DNA of 52,510 bases. It comes from Microcaldota archaeon (GTDB taxonomy: Archaea > Micrarchaeota > Micrarchaeia > Burarchaeales > Fermentimicrarchaeaceae). The translations under genes were made by a program, and so were the position numbers. Of the stretch, positions 1-8,240 are shown in pieces. Within the stretch, counting starts at the first letter, position 1; every line of letters begins with the position of its first letter. The notes below the pieces were generated by a model. That model was not told the DNA's origin, did not search any database, and saw only the letters and a program-made list of their open reading frames with translations. The stretch covers positions 1 to 52,510 of the forward strand of contig JACCLG010000046.1 in NCBI GenBank assembly GCA_013425335.1. The letters run 5' to 3'.

Positions 1-46
1 TTCCGCTGCTTTGTGGTGCGCCAGAAGCTGAAGTTATACGATATAG

Positions 47-904
47 ATGGTAGATTGCGTGAGAGTGAAAGCTAGAGACGTAGAAAAATTCGTTGGGAAG
101 TTTCCGATTTGGGTAGAGTACCACATAGAGAGGGTAGTGGATACGCTGGGCGGGATGGATGAGCAGAAACGCGACAGGCTGCTTCTGGAGGAAACTGTCA
201 AGCTTGACAAGTTCTGTGAAATACTCTGCACCACCAACAAGAACCATATTGAAGCGGAAAATGAGGTTTACGGCGACACTAAGCAGTTCTACGCGCTGAT
301 GAAAAGGAAGAAAGAGGTACGCAGGAAATTCTTGGCCAGAATGGAGGAGAAGCGGGAGAAAGAACGGCTTAAGGAAGAAAAAATGCGGGAAGAGCAGGAA
401 AAGCTGAGGAAAGAGATGGAGGAGCCGGATGAGAATTTCCCAGATGAACGTTTTTACCTTGAAAATGACCTGACATACAAGATGAGGGAGAGGCTGATCC
501 AGATTGGCTACAAACGGCTTAAGATCAGCCCATTTGGGACTTCCGGAGCCTCTTATTACTGGGTGCAGACAAGATACAACGAAAGCAAGGAGCACGCGTT
601 CTTCTGCTACCTGATTCAATCAGAGGTTAAAGAAAAAGCCGATAGCACCAGACTGTACGTGAATTACGGGCCAGATGTGGAGTTTGAATACAACGAGAGA
701 ATATACTGCTTTGACGTTGAGACTGGGAAGAACCTTGCAAGAAACAAAGCAATGATTGAACGCAAGTTTTTGAAGTATAAAGAGAGGTATTTCAAATCGT
801 TCATTTTTATTACAAACAAGAGGCTGAAGTACAGGTACTCAAAATACGGAACTGTAGTTACCCGCGCCACTCTGAAGAAGACTTTGGAAGCTATTTTCAG
901 GTAA
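47..904 (+). CDS. Hypothetical coiled-coil protein with possible C-terminal PD-(D/E)XK nuclease-like domain
   Basis: 285 aa ORF; charged KEKERLKEEKMREEQEKLRKE coiled coil followed by GPDVEFEYNERIYCFDVETGKNL, resembling a PD...(D/E)xK core. Confidence 0.5.
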   Translation: MVDCVRVKARDVEKFVGKFPIWVEYHIERVVDTLGGMDEQKRDRLLLEETVKLDKFCEILCTTNKNHIEAENEVYGDTKQFYALMKRKKEVRRKFLARMEEKREKERLKEEKMREEQEKLRKEMEEPDENFPDERFYLENDLTYKMRERLIQIGYKRLKISPFGTSGASYYWVQTRYNESKEHAFFCYLIQSEVKEKADSTRLYVNYGPDVEFEYNERIYCFDVETGKNLARNKAMIERKFLKYKERYFKSFIFITNKRLKYRYSKYGTVVTRATLKKTLEAIFR

Positions 905-1104
905 TCCCAGCACAAATAGATTAACATATATATTATATGGAGTGCTGTAGGAGGCAGTGAAACAGCTATTTTTCGATGATTCCCTGAATGAGCGCAAAAC
1001 CTGCGCAAAGAGGAATTAAGGGTGAGAAAACAAGGTTTGAGAATGCATGAAAAAGGCGAATTTTCCGCTTAATTCTACGCTTAAATTTTTCGCAGATTCA
1101 ATTT

Positions 1105-1656
1105 TCAGGCCAATTCCCTGAACTTTTTCCTGTCCGCCTTGATTTGCGAACGCAATGCAAATCTTCCATAAGGGGTCTGCCTTGTCTTGGCGCCAGCTAT
1201 GTTTCCCCGGTGAAATATTATCTCATTGCCGAAAAAGGAGAGGATCCTTGCGATTTTCCTTGCACGCCAAGTCCCCCTTGCAATGTTCTTCTCAGTGCGC
1301 CGTTTTAGGCTTATTTTTCTTGAGATTTTTGGATTTACTATGTGCACGCTTCCGGAAGGCTGCCAATTCAGGCCTAACGCTTCCTCTGCTGTCCTGCAGC
1401 TGAAATAGAACTCATTGCTTTCCAAGAAAAGCGCGACAGCCTGGAACAGGACCTTGAGCGGCTTTTCGATGAACGCGGCCTTCCTTTCCTCCTCCAGAGG
1501 GACGTAGTAAATTCCCTTAAAAGGTGTTGGGAAGAGCTTGAGGGACGAGCACAGCGCCAGAATTTCCTTCTTGCTCAGCCCTTCTGAGCGAAGCTGCGCA
1601 AAACTGACTGCCTGCTTAGGAAGCATCAGAAACCACCTTTTGGAAAGCTGCTGCAT
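1105..1656 (-). CDS. AbiEi-like antitoxin / transcriptional regulator
   Basis: 183 aa; N-terminal HTH-like region (FAQLRSEGLSKKEILALCSSLKLFPTPFKGIYYVP) typical of AbiEi-type antitoxins; overlaps the AbiEii-like gene. Confidence 0.65.
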   Translation of the reverse strand: MQQLSKRWFLMLPKQAVSFAQLRSEGLSKKEILALCSSLKLFPTPFKGIYYVPLEEERKAAFIEKPLKVLFQAVALFLESNEFYFSCRTAEEALGLNWQPSGSVHIVNPKISRKISLKRRTEKNIARGTWRARKIARILSFFGNEIIFHRGNIAGAKTRQTPYGRFALRSQIKADRKKFRELA

Positions 1657-2203
1657 CCTCCTGGTTTAGCGCCATAGCGCCTATATCCTCTATGCCCTTT
1701 GGAGGGCCGCTTTTCGTTATCAGCTTTTTCACCATCGCAGAACCGCCTTTCCCCTTCAAAATGCAGAATATGTCAAACAGGTCCCTTGCTTCCTTCCTGT
1801 CAGAGTATGCATCCTGCTTCATCTCTAAAATGTCGCTAAGCGATGCAACCTTTATGCTTATGCCGCTGAACACGTGTTCCTCAATGCACTTGATTTTCCA
1901 CCCTGGTTCAAAAACCTCAACCTTTATGCTTGTGTCCTCGAACTGGATGACGAACTGGTTCTTGAAAGCGCCTGGCATGGTGCGGTAGCCCTTCTTGGAA
2001 AGGCAGCCTTTGAGCTCTTCTTTTAGCTTTATTTCATCGCCAGAGACTGGCACAAAATCCAAATCAACGCTTACGCGGTGTTTCAGGTAGAAAAGGGCAA
2101 GCGCTGTCCCGCCAACAAGGATTAATTTTCCCTGGGCGCATTCGGCAACATCCGGGAGTATCTCCAGCACCTTCTTGTATTTCCTGTTGAATGACTCATT
2201 CAT
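1616..2203 (-). CDS. AbiEii-like nucleotidyltransferase toxin
   Basis: GGTALALFYLKHRVSVDLDFVP nucleotidyltransferase motif, then DILEMKQDAYSDRKEARDLFDI typical of the AbiEii family. Confidence 0.8.
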   Translation of the reverse strand: MNESFNRKYKKVLEILPDVAECAQGKLILVGGTALALFYLKHRVSVDLDFVPVSGDEIKLKEELKGCLSKKGYRTMPGAFKNQFVIQFEDTSIKVEVFEPGWKIKCIEEHVFSGISIKVASLSDILEMKQDAYSDRKEARDLFDIFCILKGKGGSAMVKKLITKSGPPKGIEDIGAMALNQEDAAAFQKVVSDAS

Positions 2204-2244
2204 GGTTGTTTATTGATGCACAAACTATATAAACCTTGTTATTA

Positions 2245-2269
2245 CTAGATTAAATTAAGTTTAATCTAG
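2245..2269. promoter_or_regulatory. Operator-like perfect inverted repeat upstream of the AbiE-like operon
   Basis: ctagattaaa-ttaag-tttaatctag, 10-bp arms; minus-strand TATA-like tttatata lies between it and the ATG at 2203. Confidence 0.5.
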
Positions 2270-2296
2270 ATAAACTTTAGTCGACTGTAAGAAATT

Positions 2297-3493
2297 CTAG
2301 AGTTTTCCGCTCAAGCCGAGCTCGCCTATCCTTCTTACAAGGAAGCCGAGCGTTTCCCGGTCTTTCACGAGCTCGTTAAGAAGCTCATCGCCTTTTCTCC
2401 TCTCGTCCTCAACCTGCATAACGGTTTCAACGTTCAAAACCGCGCCGCACTTGTTGCAGAATTTCGAGGTGGGGGAGTTGGGCTGCTTGCAGCGGTGGCA
2501 GTTTCTGATTTGGATTTTCATTTCCTCCTCCTTCTTTTCTGCCATGTGGTGCATTTTCAGCAAAGTGTCATCCAGATCCCTCCCTGACATGTGCACATAG
2601 ACCGAAGCCATTTCCGAAGACTGCGTCCAGCCAAAATATTCCTTCATCTGGGCCTCTGTCAATTTTGATGCCATGAAAGTCGCTCTTGAATGCCTGAAGA
2701 GATGCGGGTAAACCTTCTTTTTTATGCCTGCCCTTGCCGCAAGATTGCGGATCAAAACATAGACCGAGCGGTATTCCGCTGCCGTATCCTTGTTGTAGAT
2801 ATTGTGGGAACGCGGCGGCCATAAAGACGAGTCCGGCTTTGCGTTTCCGTAGTTGTCCAGCCAGGTGGAAAGCGCAGGCGCAGATGTAATTGCCCTTACT
2901 CTCCTGTCGCCAGTCTTGCCGGTAACTATCAGAATTGCCCCGTACTGGTCAAACGAGACATTCTTAACCTTCAGGGAGAGAAGCTCGCCAATCCGGCAGC
3001 CAGTTTCATACAACAGCAAAACCAGCGCCTTGTCGCGCGGATTGTTTGTTGCCTGGGCCATTTTCAGGACTTCCTCCTCAGTAATGAGCTCTTCCGGCAG
3101 TTTGTGCGCATTGTTTCTCAGCTTCGGTTTCAGCCAGCTTATCTCAGGCGGGAAGGTTTCGTCGTTGCCCTTCATCCACTTGTAGAGTAGCTTCAGGACG
3201 ATCTTGAAGTCGTATTTGGTATACTCCGCGTATTCCTGCCTCTCCAGCTCTCCAACCAGCGCAATGAGATCGTTTTTACTTGCCTGGGCAAAAGGCTTCT
3301 TCAACCAGTGAGCAAGGAACCGCAGGCAATATGCGCACTTCACTACCCGGAGCCTGCTGGAGCCCCTTGCCAGCCTTGCCCTGCAAAAGTCGAGAATGGC
3401 CTGCTTGTTCTCTGGGCAGACCTGCTTATCCTGCTCGACCCGTCTGCAGGCGGCATCGAAGTCCTTCATACTCCTGTGTTGTCTGTCGTCCAT
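2297..3493 (-). CDS. Tyrosine recombinase/integrase with C-terminal zinc ribbon
   Basis: ETGCRIGELLSLK (Arg I), HLFRHSRATFMAS (HxxR), ASVYVHMSGRD (Tyr); C-terminal CHRCKQPNSPTSKFCNKCGAVLN zinc ribbon. Confidence 0.9.
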   Translation of the reverse strand: MDDRQHRSMKDFDAACRRVEQDKQVCPENKQAILDFCRARLARGSSRLRVVKCAYCLRFLAHWLKKPFAQASKNDLIALVGELERQEYAEYTKYDFKIVLKLLYKWMKGNDETFPPEISWLKPKLRNNAHKLPEELITEEEVLKMAQATNNPRDKALVLLLYETGCRIGELLSLKVKNVSFDQYGAILIVTGKTGDRRVRAITSAPALSTWLDNYGNAKPDSSLWPPRSHNIYNKDTAAEYRSVYVLIRNLAARAGIKKKVYPHLFRHSRATFMASKLTEAQMKEYFGWTQSSEMASVYVHMSGRDLDDTLLKMHHMAEKKEEEMKIQIRNCHRCKQPNSPTSKFCNKCGAVLNVETVMQVEDERRKGDELLNELVKDRETLGFLVRRIGELGLSGKL

Positions 3494-3529
3494 ATGCCTC
3501 TCCTCCTAGGCAAAGGACTTATTATTGCT

Positions 3530-3549
3530 TAGTGTCTAATCAGACACTA
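3530..3549. promoter_or_regulatory. Inverted repeat upstream of integrase
   Basis: tagtgtct-aatc-agacacta, 8-bp perfect arms, ~40 bp upstream of the integrase start. Confidence 0.35.
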
Positions 3550-3765
3550 TTGTGCTGCTAGTGCGGTTCTGCACTCAGGTTCGCTCTGGGCTTACACCCC
3601 CTGCACCAAGTCTTTTACTAGAGTCTTGCTTTTCTCCTCGTCAAATGTTTCAGACCCACGCATCCTCCGTGCCTTGCTCCCCCTATATTCTATTTTTCTA
3701 ACTTTTTTGCGCTAGGCTAGGGGGATGAATCTTAGAAACGGCATTCTACGGTTTCGCAAACGCTT

Positions 3766-3957
3766 TTAGACTTTTTTTACGCTCTTTGCACGCGGCCCAC
3801 GTTCGCCTGATTCAACATCGTACTCTACAACATCGCCGACCGCGAGCACGGCACCGCCTTGGATCTCCGAGACGTTCACGTACACGTCACTGCCGTCGTC
3901 GCCCGTGATAAATCCAAAACCACGCGCGGTATTAAACATCTTTACTTTTCCTTTCAT
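3766..3957 (-). CDS. Cold-shock domain protein (CspA family)
   Basis: MKGKVKMFNTARGFGFITGDDGSDVYVNVSEI; RNP1-like GFGFI and VYVNVSEI. Confidence 0.9.
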   Translation of the reverse strand: MKGKVKMFNTARGFGFITGDDGSDVYVNVSEIQGGAVLAVGDVVEYDVESGERGPRAKSVKKV

Positions 3958-4294
3958 TAGATCACCATCACTTCATACTGCTTTTGAAGCGCATAGCTTA
4001 TAAAATTATCCAATTACTTCAATGTCTTCCCCAACTACGCGTACTTTATATTGTTTTGCTGGTCTATTCGCAGGTCCTCCTACGACTGTGCCAGTTCTGA
4101 CATTGATTTATGTCTTTTATAATCATAGGATTCTAGATTGATGTAAGAGTTTGTTAGTAAAGAAACCCAAGAGCGGGGAATTTATTAACTACGGCAGGAG
4201 TCAAGACGAACTCGAGGCTTCAGACTCAAGCTTCACTCTTGCTTTGCACCCCCTGCATTATACTTTTTCTTGAGTGCAGTACAGCAAGATTCTT

Positions 4295-4858
4295 TCAGGC
4301 AGCCGCAAGCATTCTCTTCACTTCCTGCACTCCGAGAGCTGCAGCCCCGCCGCAAAGCGCTGTTGCAAGTTGGATTATCCCAAATGCGGCAATGAATTGC
4401 GCAGGAACAAGGCCAAGAAAGAAAAGCGCGAATGCCGATGCAGAGAGAAGCGCAGTCTTCGCCAATGAGCCAGCAGTGAGAGCCGCCAGGCGGTTCTTTC
4501 TCTCTGAGAACACCAGCTCCTTAACTGCAAATACAAGGATTGCGTTGCCCAGCCAGATGAACGGCAACATGTAAACCAGAGATACTGACAGCGGGCCGAA
4601 CACCATCCCAGCCAGCAGTGCCCCGACGCTGGGAAGGAGTATGACCGGCAGCAGGCGCGCACCGCGAAGGTTGAGTGCTGCAAGCACGAGGGCGCAGTTC
4701 ACCACCGAGCCAACGAGAAGCTGCTCGTGCCCCAGGATGAATGGAAGTGAGAATGCCACAGCTGCGTAAAGAATCATCTCAGCATATTCCTGCGCTTGAG
4801 AAAGCGTATACTCCTGCTTGAAAAATGAATCTGAAATGTAAGAATATTCCCTCTTCAT
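4295..4858 (-). CDS. Integral membrane protein, resembling the membrane family found beside [FeFe]-hydrogenases
   Basis: Hydrophobic 187 aa; VGSVVNCALVLAALNLRGARLLPVILLPSVGALLAGMVFGPLSVSLVYMLPFIWLGNAILV; divergent from the hydrogenase operon. Confidence 0.5.
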   Translation of the reverse strand: MKREYSYISDSFFKQEYTLSQAQEYAEMILYAAVAFSLPFILGHEQLLVGSVVNCALVLAALNLRGARLLPVILLPSVGALLAGMVFGPLSVSLVYMLPFIWLGNAILVFAVKELVFSERKNRLAALTAGSLAKTALLSASAFALFFLGLVPAQFIAAFGIIQLATALCGGAAALGVQEVKRMLAAA

Positions 4859-4925
4859 ATTCTCGCCTCACTAATTCTATTGTAGGTTAAATATATAAGG
4901 ATTTTGCGCAAATTATACTGATGGA

Positions 4926-5372
4926 ATGGAAAGGAAAAAAGGCACCAGCTTGCTTATGAATATCCTGCATGAGGAGCAGGACAAGCACGGCTACATCTCC
5001 GAGCAGACTCTCAAGAAAATTTCAGTAGACGAAGGCATACCAATTTCACGGCTTTTCGGGGTTGTCAAGTTCTACACAATGTTCCATACAGAGCCACAGG
5101 GAAAGTATGTTGTTGAAATTTGCGGCTCCCCGTCATGCGTCCTGAATAACGGAGTGCAGCTCGAAAAGTTCCTTGAGAAGGAGATAGGCGTGAGAATAGG
5201 AGAGACTTCCAAAGACGGGATGTTCTCCCTCTACAAAACTTCCTGCATCGGCTGCTGCAACGAGGCTCCGGCAATGCTCATAAACGGCATGCCATACACC
5301 AAGATGACTGTGGGGAGGCTGCAGCTGCTCCTGAAGAAGCTACGTGCAGCTTCAAAAAAGAAAAAGAAGTGA
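4926..5372 (+). CDS. hydC: NADH-dependent [FeFe]-hydrogenase NuoE-like subunit (thioredoxin-like [2Fe-2S])
   Basis: CGSPSCVLNNG and CIGCCNEAPAMLING NuoE [2Fe-2S] motifs; first gene of the hydrogenase operon. Confidence 0.9.
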   Translation: MERKKGTSLLMNILHEEQDKHGYISEQTLKKISVDEGIPISRLFGVVKFYTMFHTEPQGKYVVEICGSPSCVLNNGVQLEKFLEKEIGVRIGETSKDGMFSLYKTSCIGCCNEAPAMLINGMPYTKMTVGRLQLLLKKLRAASKKKKK

Positions 5373-5376
5373 GTTC

Positions 5377-6501
5377 ATGCAGATACTCTGCCAGACAAAC
5401 CTTGATGCGCTTGAGAAGGCGCGCATGCTCGGCTCAAATGGAGTGCTCTCCCTTCTGGAGAAGAAGGGGCTTGAGGGGAGAGGGGGTGCGGCTTTTTCCA
5501 CTGCCAAGAAATGGCAAACCTGCCGCGATACGCCAGCAGATGAGAGGTTCGTGGTGTGCAACGCAGATGAAGGCGAGCCCGGCAGCTTCAAGGACAAGTT
5601 TATCATCAGGTGCAATGCCGAAACTCTTATTGAGGGAATCCTCATTGCGGCTTATACCATCGGGGCTAAGAGGTGCTTCATCTACCTGCGCGGAGAGTAT
5701 GACTACCTGCGCCCAAGGCTTCAGGAGCAGATTGAGGATGTCATTTCACGTGCAAAGATGAAAGGGGTGACCATTGAGATTGTGCGTGGCGCAGGTGCAT
5801 ACATATGTGGCGAGTCCACAGCGCTTGTGCAGTCCATCATGGGCTTCCGCGGGGCTGCAATGTACAAGCCCCCGAACCCGACCAGGCAGGGGCTCTGGGG
5901 CAAGCCGACGCTCATAAACAACGTTGAGACGCTCACATGCGCTGCCCAGGCCGTTCTGTTCGACGACTGGGATGCCAACCTGAGGCTGTTCTCGCTTTCA
6001 GGCAACATCAAAAACCCCGGAGTGTATGAGTTTCCGCTCGGTGTGAAGATGTCCACCGTGCTGGACGTTGCCCGCCCTGAGAAAAAGCTCAAGGCAATGT
6101 CCTTCGGCTGCTTCGGGGGCATAATGCCTGTTGACAAGAGTATGAGCATCACACCAGAAGCAATTTGCAAGGGGGACTGCCAGCAGGGCAACTATAGCAT
6201 AATTTTCATAGATGAAACACACAACATTGTGGACATTGTCTACTCAATTGCGAAATTTTACACCTACGAGTCGTGCGGCAAGTGCACTCCCTGCAGGGAG
6301 GGAACGGTCAGGATGCTCAACCTGCTCAAGAAAATCAGGAGCGGCGAGGGCGAGAAAAAGGATTTGCAGCTCCTGCGCGAGCTTGCAATGCACATACAAG
6401 AAACTTCGCTGTGCGGTTTGGGTGAGAGCTGCGGGAACCACATACTCACAAGCCTGGAGCATTTCTCCAAAGATTACGAGACATACCTTGCGAAGAAGTG
6501 A
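5377..6501 (+). CDS. hydB: NuoF-like NAD(H)/FMN/[4Fe-4S] hydrogenase subunit
   Basis: GRGGAAFSTAKKW, CNADEGEPGSFKDK, GAGAYICGESTAL, ESCGKCTPCREGT; ATG at 5377 preferred over the listed GTG at 5344. Confidence 0.93.
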   Translation: MQILCQTNLDALEKARMLGSNGVLSLLEKKGLEGRGGAAFSTAKKWQTCRDTPADERFVVCNADEGEPGSFKDKFIIRCNAETLIEGILIAAYTIGAKRCFIYLRGEYDYLRPRLQEQIEDVISRAKMKGVTIEIVRGAGAYICGESTALVQSIMGFRGAAMYKPPNPTRQGLWGKPTLINNVETLTCAAQAVLFDDWDANLRLFSLSGNIKNPGVYEFPLGVKMSTVLDVARPEKKLKAMSFGCFGGIMPVDKSMSITPEAICKGDCQQGNYSIIFIDETHNIVDIVYSIAKFYTYESCGKCTPCREGTVRMLNLLKKIRSGEGEKKDLQLLRELAMHIQETSLCGLGESCGNHILTSLEHFSKDYETYLAKK

Positions 6502-6505
6502 GAAT

Positions 6506-8170
6506 ATGAAAATAACGCTCAATGGAAAGTCAGTTGAAGTTGACGGGGGCAAGTCGCTCCTTGACATATGCAGGGAGAACGGCATCACCGTGCCGACCCT
6601 CTGCTACCACGCAAGCATTTTCCCAGAGGCGCGCTGCCGCGTCTGTCTTGTGGAGATGGACGGCAAGCTTGTCACTGCATGCTCAACAAAGCCTAGGGAT
6701 GGCGCCTCCATTGTAACAAACTCTGAGAGAATTGTGAAGGCGAGAAAGCTGAACATGGAGCTCATGATGCCAGAGCCTTCCTGCAAGCGCGTGGATGACC
6801 TGGAAGTTTGCGAAATTTACAGCGAGGTCGGGATGAGGAAAGCCAGATTCCCGCAGATAAAGGGGTACAAGCCTGACCTAGGGGCTGCGGTAGTGCGAGA
6901 CGACAACAAATGCATAAACTGCGGAAGGTGCGTGCGCGTGTGCGCAGATGTGCAGGGAGTTTTTGCGATAGACTTTGCGAGCCGCGCTCACAACGAGCAC
7001 ATCACGCCTTACTGGGAGCACCCCCTTGCTGATGTCGCCTGCATACGCTGCGGACAGTGCATACTCAACTGCCCTGTTGGTGCCATTACTGAATGCTCAC
7101 ATATAGAGGGGGTTGTTGCTGCTCTTAACGACAAGGACAAGTATGTGGTGGCTCAGGTTGCCCCTTCAATCCGCGCTGCGCTTGGCGAGCTTTTCGGCAT
7201 GCCTGCAGGCACGCTTGTCACAGGCAAAACTGTTGCCGCTCTTCGCAGGTGCGGGTTTGAGAAGGTGTTTGATGTTGATTTGGGGGCGGACATAACCATA
7301 ATGGAGGAGGCATCCGAACTTCTGAGGAGGGTTGAGAAGGGCGGAGTGCTGCCCATGATAACAACATGCTGCCCCGGCTGGATACTCATGATGGAGTTCT
7401 TCTACCATGACCTCATAAGGAACATGTCAACCTGCAAGTCGCCCCATGAGATGCTGGGCATGCTCATCAAGACTTACTATGCGAAAAAGGCGGGAATTGA
7501 CCCGAAGAAAATTGTGGTGGTTTCAATCATGCCCTGCACAGCTAAGAAGTCCGAGTCCACCCGCCCTGAGATGAAAAGCGGGGTGGATTACGTGCTCACC
7601 ACGCGGGAGCTCGGCAAGCTCATAAAGATGAAGAATATTGACTTTGCCTCCCTGCCTGATGAGGAGTTTGACCCTGCTCTGGGAGTCTCAACCGGCGCTG
7701 GGGTGATTTTCGGCGCGACAGGCGGGGTGATGGAAGCAGCTCTCAGAACTGCGCACAAGTTCGCAACAGGCAGGGAGCTGAAGAACATAGAGTTTTCAGA
7801 AATACGCGGAATGAAAGGCGTGAAGGAAGGCTCCATAACCCTGAAAGGAAAGAAGATAAGGTTCGCCTGTGCCCATGGAGGAGCAAACGCGCGCAGGCTC
7901 ATAGAGCAGAAGGACAAATACCACTTCATAGAGATAATGGCATGCCCGGGCGGTTGCATTGGCGGAGGCGGGCAGCCCATCTACCGCGACCCGGACACCC
8001 TCAGAAAGAGGACTGAAGCAATTTACACTGCAGACCGCAGCTCCAAGCTCCGCAGGTCTCATGAGAACCCAGTTGTGGAGAGGATTTACGAGGAAATGCT
8101 GGGCAAGCCGCTTTCCAAAAAGGCTGAGGAGCTGCTGCACACGCGCTACATGAAAAGGAGCAGATTCTGA
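6506..8170 (+). CDS. hydA: [FeFe]-hydrogenase catalytic subunit
   Basis: N-terminal [2Fe-2S]; CINCGRC and CIRCGQC ferredoxin motifs; H-cluster motifs TTCCPGW, MPCTAKKSE, MACPGGCIGGGGQP; C-terminal small-subunit-like domain; true ATG at 6506. Confidence 0.97.
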   Translation: MKITLNGKSVEVDGGKSLLDICRENGITVPTLCYHASIFPEARCRVCLVEMDGKLVTACSTKPRDGASIVTNSERIVKARKLNMELMMPEPSCKRVDDLEVCEIYSEVGMRKARFPQIKGYKPDLGAAVVRDDNKCINCGRCVRVCADVQGVFAIDFASRAHNEHITPYWEHPLADVACIRCGQCILNCPVGAITECSHIEGVVAALNDKDKYVVAQVAPSIRAALGELFGMPAGTLVTGKTVAALRRCGFEKVFDVDLGADITIMEEASELLRRVEKGGVLPMITTCCPGWILMMEFFYHDLIRNMSTCKSPHEMLGMLIKTYYAKKAGIDPKKIVVVSIMPCTAKKSESTRPEMKSGVDYVLTTRELGKLIKMKNIDFASLPDEEFDPALGVSTGAGVIFGATGGVMEAALRTAHKFATGRELKNIEFSEIRGMKGVKEGSITLKGKKIRFACAHGGANARRLIEQKDKYHFIEIMACPGGCIGGGGQPIYRDPDTLRKRTEAIYTADRSSKLRRSHENPVVERIYEEMLGKPLSKKAEELLHTRYMKRSRF

Positions 8171-8240
8171 GGCAAACTGCCCGGATGCACTCCTGCGCCT
8201 TCTACATAAATTTTTATACCCCATGAATTAATTATATACC

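Noticed and set aside
2297-3549. A full integrated element with tRNA attachment site around the integrase
   Set aside because: No tRNA or direct att repeats were found near the integrase; the only tRNA seen (34872-34944) is over 30 kb away, so element boundaries cannot be assigned.
4002-4106. Open frame NVRTGTVVGGPANRPAKQYKVRVVGEDIEVIG on the minus strand
   Set aside because: Protein-like but without ATG/GTG/TTG start and bounded by a stop just upstream; may be a relic, not supported as a gene.
6212-6505. Extended N-terminus of the 652-aa hydrogenase ORF
   Set aside because: The first ~98 codons overlap hydB out of frame; the ferredoxin domain begins at ATG 6506 (MKITLNGKSVEVDGG).
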